Positions 57,181 to 64,000 of a DNA stretch of 64,000 nt are shown here, one piece after another. The stretch is from Cyrtodaria siliqua (lineage: Eukaryota; Mollusca; Bivalvia; Adapedonta; Hiatellidae): positions 248,001 to 312,000 of the forward strand of contig JAWPHD010001217.1 in NCBI GenBank assembly GCA_037043455.1, given 5' to 3'. The first letter of the stretch is position 1; every line of letters starts with the position of its first letter. The position numbers and the translations under genes are program-made. Under the pieces are notes generated by a model that made no database searches, had not been told where the DNA came from, and saw nothing but the letters and a program-made list of their open reading frames with translations.

Positions 57181-57350
57181 ACTGACCGTTCATAAGCGGA
57201 AGCCCTGTCGTCAACCCTTTTGTGTTTCTGATGGCACATGCCTTGTTTCTTATTGACATTGTAATTGTTGTTTGTTTTAGTGCGTTTGTTTGGTTGATTG
57301 TGTTCTATGAAATCTACATTCCCTGTTCGATTTGTATACTTACTTTCATA
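57150..57350 (-). repeat. Dispersed repeat D1, minus-strand copy
   Basis: The reverse complement runs cgaacagggaatgtagattt, caatcaaccaaacaaacgca, aaaagggttgacgacagggct and gaacggtcagtggcaaacag, in D1 order. Confidence 0.75.
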
Positions 57351-57359
57351 TACAAATGA

Positions 57360-57490
57360 TAAGGTTTGGAAAGGTGAAGTTAAAAAGAAAACGAGGCAAG
57401 CTGAAACGGAGAAGTTTCAGTAAGAAGAACGTTGTGCTGTGAAGTGTACAAAGGGTGGACATATCGGTTCCGTTAGTTAAGGACTATATC
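57360..57490. repeat. Short duplicated block (second copy at 57920-58010)
   Basis: gttaaaaagaaaacgaggcaagctgaaacggagaagtttcagt here matches gttaaaaagatatagaggcaaactgaaacggagaattttcagt at about 57930-57973. Each contains a small hairpin ctgaaa cggagaa tttcag. They flank the EGF exon on both sides. Confidence 0.65.
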
Positions 57491-57572
57491 AATACCGTAT
57501 TGATGATTATTCGTCTATATTGCTTCAAACAAATCAAATAAACTGTTTCGGAGGTTATTAATGTAATCATAC

Positions 57573-57695
57573 TAGTACAAGTTATTCCATCTCCGATGTA
57601 ACCACAATTACACGAGCATGTAAAGGAACCGTCCGTATTGGCACAGGCAGCATTCTCATTACAATTATTGGTGCCTAGATTACACTCATCGTCGT
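57573..57695 (-). CDS. Calcium-binding EGF-like domain exon
   Basis: Acceptor tatttactttcag ends at 57696, donor ACTA|GTATGA begins at 57572. The 123-base exon is phase 1-1, the classic size and phase of a single cbEGF exon. It encodes DDECNLGTNNCNENAACANT then DGSFTCSCNCGYIGDGITCT. The D-x-D-E-C start, the N-x-x-C ... and the D-G-S-F-T-C hydroxylation/calcium region are all present. It has seven cysteines instead of six: the extra one is in CSCNCGY, where family members usually have Ser, Asn or Gly. Such domains are extracellular. The frame at its end continues into the Cys-rich exon at 53233-53388 in the right phase. Confidence 0.88.
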
Positions 57696-58103
57696 CTGAA
57701 AGTAAATATATTTAGGTTAATACGCAAATAGAAATCAGCTATAATCAAAGCAATGCCTTTTTTCGATATTTTGAGACTACTTTAAATTGACAAACTGATA
57801 AAAAGAGGATTAGAAATGGAGTAGAGTCATAATTACAGCGACAGGTAGAACATGATAAACAGACGGTGCAACTATGTTAGAGATATAATTATATTAGTTT
57901 AGGAAAGCAGAGGTTTGATAGATTAAATGCAGTTAAAAAGATATAGAGGCAAACTGAAACGGAGAATTTTCAGTCAGAGAGTCGTATTGGTTAAGGTCTC
58001 AAAGTTGTTATGATGGTCACGTGATAATGACCAGTCCAGTCAGGCTAACTATCATTCAGCGTTGCGAAGCGAACGACTACAGGCGTGGTTATTGAAATTT
58101 AAA

Positions 58104-58860
58104 ATGGAAAATGAACACGTGCCGACGTCTCCGTAAAATGCCATTAACAGCACATTACAGTTGGTTTTGGCACAAATAAAGGATAAAAAAACGGAGCTAA
58201 ATAAACTCAGAGACGATTTGAGGGGAAATACGTTAACTGTTTCGTCGGAAGTGAGAAAGTTGAAAGAGAAAGAACTGTCGTGGAAAAGAGAAAGTAATAA
58301 GATACAGTATAATTTTAATTCTGATATTGGCGATCAGTGCACACAGCTTTCCTGGGCTATAGAGAACAATAAATTGGTGTACGGGCAGGAGATTGTACGA
58401 GACCTCAGTGACAGATTGAAAAAGAGAAATAAATTGAATAGGATTGCGGACACCTCAGAAGGTGGTTGGGACACCGTCCGGAAATACGAGATCAATCCGG
58501 TGGCGAGCGATAGCGACGATGAAACGAAAATTAATAAATCAGAAAACCGGGCGTTGCGTAAGCGAAAACAGAATAATGCGAGCAAGGTGTGGAAACACAG
58601 CCGTGTTTCAGTTCCTCCTGCTTTGCCGGGTACTAGTGGGAGCTGTGCATTACAGTGGGGAGCACCAGCCTATGGGGGACAACGTTATACTGGACCCCAG
58701 AAGACCTCTACTTTTTGTTCCTTCAACAATGCCATTAGACGACCAACAGGAAGTTGCTTCGGTTGCTGAGAATTTTCCCACTTTAGGAGAGACTGCCCCT
58801 ATGAAGTCTGGCCCTTCACGAAGTCAGAACAAACCGAGATCCCTTACAGTCTAAAATGAG
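58104..58860 (+). pseudogene. DIRS-like retroelement, gag-like ORF
   Basis: The ATG at 58104 (MENEHVPTSP) is followed by a stop at 58134, then the frame stays open to 58767. It encodes a charged coiled-coil-prone protein (KDKKTELNKLRDDLRGNT; SDRLKKRNKLNRIADTSEGG), a W-D-T-V and an acidic DSDDE stretch followed by a basic RALRKRKQ region, as in DIRS-type gag proteins. At the C-terminus CFGC, a TGA stop, then EFSHFRRDC make a retroviral-type zinc knuckle (C-x2-C-x4-H-x4-C) with a stop in place of its first x4 residue. The frame then closes at 58854-58856. A +1 frame shadows it. Confidence 0.75.
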
Positions 58861-58869
58861 TTCGACCCA

Positions 58870-59580
58870 TTGAAAGATGAGTATTCTATTTATAGATTTA
58901 ATGACAATTGTTTACCTTGTGATTTTACACACGACTACTACGAATACGAGAAAGGCCAAAAGTCTATTATTGTGAAAGATGGGCTGAAGAATAATTTTGA
59001 CTTCTGGAAAATGATTGGAACTAATGATTTTATTATAGATACGATAGTTAGTGGGTATAAAATTCCTGTTTTCTCTGCACCAGAAAAGTGCTTGTTGAAT
59101 AACAATTTATCAGCTTTAAAAGAAAGAGATTTTGTTCAAGAAGCTATAAATGATTTGTTAATAAGGGGATTGATTGTCAAATGTAAGGAAATTCCACATG
59201 TTGTCAATCCTTTAACTGTGCCAATTCAAAATGGTGGGAAAAAAATATTGATTTTGGATTTAAGGCATGTGAATAAACATCTTTGGAAACAGTCTGTGAA
59301 ATATGAAGATCTAAGAATTGTTCTTAATTATTTTGAGAAAAACTGTTTTATGCTCAAATTTGATATTCATTCAGCATATCATTTTATATCTATATTTCCA
59401 CTTCACACAGAATTTCTTGGTTGTTCATGGGTAGATGCGCAGGGGATAAAAACGTTTTATAAGTTTTTAGTAGTCCGTTTTGGTCTTAGGTCTGCGCCTT
59501 ACATATTCAGTAAAGTAACACGTCCCTTAATTGCTAAGTGGAGGGGTGAAGGAAAAAAAGGTAGTGATGTTTTGAAATGA
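58870..59580 (+). pseudogene. DIRS-like reverse transcriptase, incomplete
   Basis: 236 codons. An N-terminal linker ends in GYKIPVFSAPEKCLLNNNLS, followed by FVQEAINDLLIRGLIVKC (the usual 'E..ELL..G.I' RT start), NPLTVPIQNGGKKILILDLR and HVNKHLW. The catalytic motif A is MLKFDIHSAYHFISIFPLHT, followed by FLGCSW, FYKFLVVRFGLRSAPYIFSK and RPLIAKWR. The frame ends just after G-x-x-S-D-V-L, where the YxDD motif should come; that part is missing. These are features of Ty3-like RTs of DIRS elements rather than LINEs. Confidence 0.88.
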
Positions 59581-59589
59581 TGGGTTCGG

Positions 59590-59857
59590 TTGTAATAACA
59601 CGTTTGAAAGTTGTTCGTATATGGCTATGTCTATCAAGACAGATTTGATCTGTTCTGGGTTTGTACCAAAGGTAGGAACGTCTTTCTGGTTGCCAGTGCA
59701 AAGATTATATTTTTTTGGAGCAATTCCTGATGCGGAGACATATTGTTTACATATTCCTGAAAGGCGTATACGTAAAGTTTACAATACGCTGTGTACTATT
59801 GAAAAAAGTGTTAAAAAACACAGAAGGGCTCATGTAAACAGTCAGGGGTGTAACTGA
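59590..59857 (+). pseudogene. DIRS-like RT thumb / RNase H fragment
   Basis: A frame at 59621-59857 encodes MAMSIKTDLICSGFVPKVGT, then FWLPVQRLYFFGAIPDAETY and RRIRKVYNTLCTIEKSVKKH. The 'SGF....K..W.P.....FLGA..D' pattern is the connection/RNase H start of DIRS polymerases. About 10-40 codons including the catalytic YxDD are lost between this and the preceding part. The element is cut at about 59845 by a MITE-like sequence; no tyrosine recombinase is found. Confidence 0.8.
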
Positions 59858-60650
59858 TTGAAGTTATTTTCTAATAACTTTAATGGGTTATTTTATCAAT
59901 AATTCAGGAGTTTTCTCCCTTTGAATACAGTTCGATAGATAACTTAAATAAGTTATGAATAAATGTAAACACCTTTCCAAGGGAAACAACTTATTTATAT
60001 GATTGTTTAATTAACACTTCATTGTAAGATTTAAGTCCCTTGCTGGAATAACTATATTCAGTTATCAGTACTGCCCTGTCAACTATGCTAAATCAGTGAG
60101 CCTACAGAAAATGTGTTATGTTAAATATTTTAAAGTTATGAAAATGGTAAGTATGCATGAAATAGATCGCTATTATGGGTAACATGTTTGATAGAATATG
60201 TTTGAATAAAAAGGTGAAAACATGTTACAATTGTATGGGAAGTAACCCAATAGGTCTCTGCCATTAAGATGGTGTTCATTTTAATATACCATAAATTTAG
60301 TTTCTTACACATGTAAACTTAAAATGATACAGGTAACACATCAATAAAATGATCAACATAATCATGTAATATGTATAAACAGATTGCGATGTGTCTCAGT
60401 CTTATCCATCAGGCAAAAGTTAGAAAAATAACTTGTTTAGGTTATTAGAGTTTTGGAGCTTTTTTTTCTCAAAATAACTGAAATAAGTTTCAGATATTCA
60501 TCTGTTTGTAAATCTGTTTTCTATCAAAACAATAATATTCCTGCAACATCTGATATTTTTTATGGTTCTTTCATCTTTGTTGTTAACTAATTTGCCATAA
60601 ATTCTTCTCCGCAAGGTTTAGCAATAGTTTATTCAAGCTTTTTATTGTCA
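59846..60650. repeat. TAACTT/AAGTTA palindrome-rich sequence, left part
   Basis: Starts with caggggtgtaactgattgaa, the same 16 bases as the left end of the MITE at 60651. Contains gataacttaaataagttatg, ttctaataactttaatgggtta and gaaacaacttatttatatga. It replaces the 3' half of the DIRS-like element, so it marks the insertion or deletion breakpoint. Confidence 0.6.
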
Positions 60651-60964
60651 GGGGTGTAACTGATATTAGTTACCTACTAATAACTTAAATGAGTTACATA
60701 ATAATATGGAGAAAGTAGCAAAATAGTTTAAAGACGTTATTTCTGAAAAGTTCATCACCATATTTCACTTTTGGCCATAGGCATTGTTTTAGGGTAAAAC
60801 ATAACTTGTTAAAGTTATTTAGTAAATAACTGAAATCGGTACAAAATAAATAAGTTATTTCTGAAAAGTTTACCATAGTTCACATTTGGCCATAGGCATG
60901 TTTTTTTGGGGGGTAAATCATAACTTGTTAAAGTTATTTAGTAATAAATCAATTACACCTCTGA
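60651..60964. mobile_element. MITE with CAGGGGTGTAACTGAT ends (314 bp)
   Basis: Left end caggggtgtaactgatatta; the right end reverse-complements to cagaggtgtaattgatttatt, giving 16-bp TIRs with two differences. Interior: two tandem units of about 110 bp (aagttatttctgaaaagttc, ggccataggcat, gggtaaaacataacttgtta). A third unit of the same type lies at 63580-63690. Ends CAGxGGTG are compatible with a hAT origin; a clear 8-bp duplication is not visible. Confidence 0.65.
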
Positions 60965-61440
60965 GCTTATCCCCAAATTAAAACAAGACTGAAGTGTCTA
61001 CATAATGTGGGTTGGACAGTCTTCCTTTTCAGTCGTATATGTTGGTCCCATTCCTAATCTAAACAAGACTCAGTGTTTTTGGGGGCTGTTTTAATAGCCG
61101 TTTTTCGGTCATATTTCTAATGCCAAAACATATCTTTTTTTTACCCAATTTTGAAGAAATAGAAACAATTTTGGTAAATATGTCACATTTATAGAGTACA
61201 AAACGCTTTTAATTGCCTCCGTTGACTTGGTGTACAGTTAACAGTATTAATGATAAAATTCTGACATTAATGTTTTAATGGATCTATTTCCTTGTTTACG
61301 AAAATTCGCGCTAAAATTCCCAATTGTTATGTTCCCAAAAAAAAGAAAAAACAACAAAATAACAACAACAACAATAACAAAAAACAAACACTGAGAGTTG
61401 TCAGAAGATAGCAGAGCTCACCTTGTGTGGGCAAAGTGGG
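60965..61440. other. No feature recognised
   Basis: AT-rich; includes an aacaacaacaataaca low-complexity stretch at 61345-61390. Confidence 0.5.
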
Positions 61441-62685
61441 AAAAGTTATGAACTATAGATCGGTTACTTTAACATGTGTTTCTTGTAAAATACGTGAATC
61501 AGAGAAAGCATTTTTTTTCACTTGAATTCAGAACATTTGATCAGCAAAAATCAACATGGCTTTGTAAAAGGTAACAATGACTAACAAACCTGCTAGAAAC
61601 TCTAGAATCAGTCACTAATGATTAAGACAATGGTATATTATATCCACAAATATTGTATATCTTGTCTAACAAAGTGCATTTGATTCAGCTGAACTTGAGA
61701 GACAGTTAGTGAAATTAGAGGCTTAAGGGTTACAGGGTAAGGTTTTAAATTGGAAAAAACGATTTTCTGACTGGACGTTAACGAGCAGTAGTTATTAGAG
61801 GCCAGTCATCTACGGAAAAAGACGTCTTAAGTGGAGTACCCCAAGGATCAGTATTGGGGCCTCTTTTGTTTATACTCTTTATAAATGAACTACCAGATAT
61901 TAAAATCACATTTTTTGGCGGATGATACAAAGATTTTCAATTCATGTAAATATATGAATATATTACAAGATGATTTAAAAACATTACAATCATGGTCAAA
62001 TATATGGCTTCTGAGATTTAATGTAGCCAAGTGTAAAATAATCCATTTGGTTATGATGCTCCAGAAATACTTACAAATTAAAACATATAGACATTGAAAA
62101 TTCAGATTAAAAAAGGGATTGGGGAGTTATTATCAGTAAGAATAGAAAGCCAAATGAGCAGTGTAGTGCAGCAGCAAAGAAAGCGCTGCAACGATACGCT
62201 TATTAGAAAACAGTGATAAAATAAGCTTTTTTATTATATATACCAGTTATGTACGTCCTCTATTATAATATTGTATTCAGGCTTGGAGTTCTTATTATCG
62301 TAAGGATATTGAATGTTTAGAAAAGAATACATCATCGAGCAACCAAACTAGTACCAGAGCTAAGAGATCTCAGATATGAAAAAATACTTTCAGCTTTAAA
62401 TATGTACTCTTTTGAACAGGGACGTGTCAGAGGCGATCTCATCGAAACATTCAAGATACTGAAACATAAATATGATTTGGACTCTTCATCATTGTTTAAA
62501 GTTACTGATCATACCACACATGCAACGAAAGGACACAGTATGAAGTTATTTAAGCCGAGGCTTGTAAAAGGTCTGTCTTTGAGACAAAACCTCTTCAGCA
62601 TACGAGTGATAAATCAATGAAACAGATACACTATCATAGATGAATATCATCAGGATCACGAACATGTAAAATGATTGTCTGTTAA
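61441..62685 (+). pseudogene. Decayed LINE (CR1/Rex-type) reverse transcriptase and C-terminus
   Basis: In several frames: MNYRSVTLTCVSCKIRES (61448-61502), GVPQGSVLGPLLFILFINEL (about 61834-61895), LADDTKIFNSCKYMNILQDD with WLLRFNVAKCKIIHL (61910-62050), and the C-terminal frame 62402-62620 with MYSFEQGRVRGDLIETFKIL, KHKYDLDSSSLFKV and LRQNLFSIRVINQ preceded by RATKLVPELRDLRYEKILSA in the same frame upstream. The QGSVLGPLLF and ADD motifs are intact as text, but stops and shifts break the rest. The last motifs are very typical of one CR1-like group. It is a different family from the element at 46-50 kb. Confidence 0.9.
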
Positions 62686-62689
62686 CAAA

Positions 62690-63775
62690 GTGTACAGTTA
62701 TATAACATTATTAAGTTACTTATATTTTTAAGTGTCATGGGTTTAACATTAATACTACATCACTCTGCAGTCAACGTGGTCATGTAGCAGGACATTTTCG
62801 TTTACAGTAATATTAATTATGTCTATTTGCAAAACATAATGGCTTCCAGAGATGTGCTCTGTGCTTCTATATTTTTAAGTTACATAAAATATAACTCAAA
62901 TAAGTTATATCAATGACTGCAGATCGAGGTTCAAATACAAAACATACACAATGGACAGGGAACTATTAGCATAATTAGCATATTAGAATCCAACTCTTCT
63001 TTCTGAAAACTGGGTCGTATTACAAATGATAAGCGGCATGTACAGTTTAGAAAGGTGTATTCACATAACATGCCTCTTGACTCTACTGTCACACCACACA
63101 GATTCGTCAGAACACAGATTCACAGAAACTCATTTATAAAATTTAGAATGTTATAAAAGTTATAAACAAAAAATGACATTTATGATGTTAATCTTTTCTG
63201 TTTTACAAGTAATCACATCATCAATATTATGCGGTTAAAATGTTTACCATTTTTAAGTTCCATTTAAAATGTTACATCGACAGGGTACATAGACAGTAAG
63301 TAGTGTTAACTAATTTAAGTTACTTGCTAAATAACTTATACAAGTTATCTAAATAACTTATACAATGTATCTAACTTAAACACGTTATTTCTTAATCTGA
63401 AGGGTCCAACATAACTCCTACAAGTTATTGTTTATTATTTACCACACATATAAATAACTAGATGTATCAGGAGGTTGATTAACATGTCATTAGCTTAGTT
63501 TAAACGAAAGATTCCCCTATTTTTGTTGGGTCATCCTTGTGTTGGTTATTACATATTAATATGGATAATGAAGAAAAATAACTTAAATAAGCTATTTCTG
63601 AATAATTAACCACATTTCACGTGTAGCCATAGGCATGTATCTTTGGGGGTAAAACATAACTTGTTTAAGTTATTTAGTAAAGTGATAAGTTATTTCTGAA
63701 AATAAATATAAAAGTCGAACATGAAATGGAGCTTTCACAGAACACAGTAAACACAAAAACACACACAACGACAAA
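62690..63775. repeat. Second TAACTT/AAGTTA palindrome-rich region
   Basis: Contains aaataacttatacaagttat, ctaaataacttatacaatgt, aaaataacttaaataagcta and one 110-bp unit at 63580-63690 shared with 60730-60950. The stretch 63715-63770 (agtcgaacatgaaatggagc ... acacaaaaacacacacaacg) is a weak D1 fragment. Confidence 0.6.
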
Positions 63776-63940
63776 CATTACGTGGTCCCGCCTTAATTCC
63801 ATTAAGCGATGGGAACGGTTATATTAGCAGGATTTTATAAGCGATATTTCGACAATAAAACACGTTTAAAAACATTGTTTATTGAAACAAAACGTGATAA
63901 CCTGTTTAAAATTACATATTACATGTTTTAATTTGACAAT
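63776..63940. repeat. Dispersed repeat D4, copy 2
   Basis: Matches 22306-22455 from attacgtggtcccgccttaa through gataacctgtttaaaatta. The copy directly follows a D1-like fragment. Confidence 0.8.
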
Positions 63941-64000
63941 TTGCAAACGTTTTATGCCGGAATTAAGGTTTTAAGCCAACCCCGTAGTGGAGTGCGTAGT

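Noticed and set aside
58334..58585. Minus-strand and alternative-frame open frames in the DIRS gag region
   Set aside because: They are shadows of the plus-strand gag-like frame, which has the family motifs.

Overview
The window looks like AT-rich, gene-poor nuclear DNA of an invertebrate animal, most likely a bivalve mollusc. Evidence seen in the sequence: spliced exons with GT/AG borders (a calcium-binding EGF exon and a CUB exon), tRNA-derived SINE heads, non-LTR and DIRS-type retroelement remains, many MITEs, and several dispersed repeat motifs that I know as common in bivalve genomes (tandem 'ggccataactc' and 'gttcaaatggtgacc' blocks, the 'aacggattccgattttcac' block, and the 'gtggaggtagaccaccc' SINE-like block). 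The species cannot be fixed from the sequence. There is no prokaryotic gene organisation, no CRISPR array and no complete protein-coding gene. 

Layout. 1-2.4 kb: 44-bp minisatellite. 2.8-4.2 kb: a 1.42-kb inverted-repeat element with GTGATATCAC palindrome arrays at both ends; a sister copy lies at 23.2-24.6 kb. 5-8.4 kb: SINE-like repeats, a hAT-like MITE and a decayed reverse transcriptase. 8.45-13.49 kb: a 5-kb element with terminal inverted repeats inserted into a repeat whose uninterrupted paralogue sits at 14.6-15.05 kb. 15-17.3 kb: a 325-bp tandem repeat and other bivalve-type repeats. 17.4-18.4 kb: 25-bp minisatellite, then a TA-flanked MITE. About 20.2-20.4 kb: a minus-strand first exon with signal peptide and coiled coil. 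24.7-28 kb: 29-bp minisatellite and a partial tandem duplication. 28.2-35 kb: SINE, LINE 3' ends, a segmental duplication and a hairpin MITE. 35.7-36.3 kb: two candidate minus-strand exons. 37.6-38.3 kb: LINE 3' end. 40.4-42.7 kb: 33-bp minisatellite. 45.9-50.6 kb: a non-LTR retrotransposon preceded by ten GC-richer 52-bp units and broken by two later DNA-element insertions. 50.7-52.8 kb: 68-bp minisatellite. 52.9-57.7 kb: three minus-strand exons of a secreted or cell-surface protein (cbEGF, an eight-cysteine module, start of a CUB domain) with a 39-bp minisatellite in an intron. 58.1-59.9 kb: a truncated DIRS-like retroelement. 60-64 kb: MITEs rich in TAACTT/AAGTTA palindromes and a decayed LINE. 

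The best evidence of a host gene is the cbEGF/Cys-rich/CUB exon set; the 20.2-kb exon is the second best. Almost everything else is repeat history: nested insertions, duplications and seven different minisatellite arrays that together cover roughly 15% of the window. I did not find a convincing new multi-gene system. The most unusual structures are the palindrome-ended elements, the monomer-preceded LINE and the foldback insertion inside that LINE.
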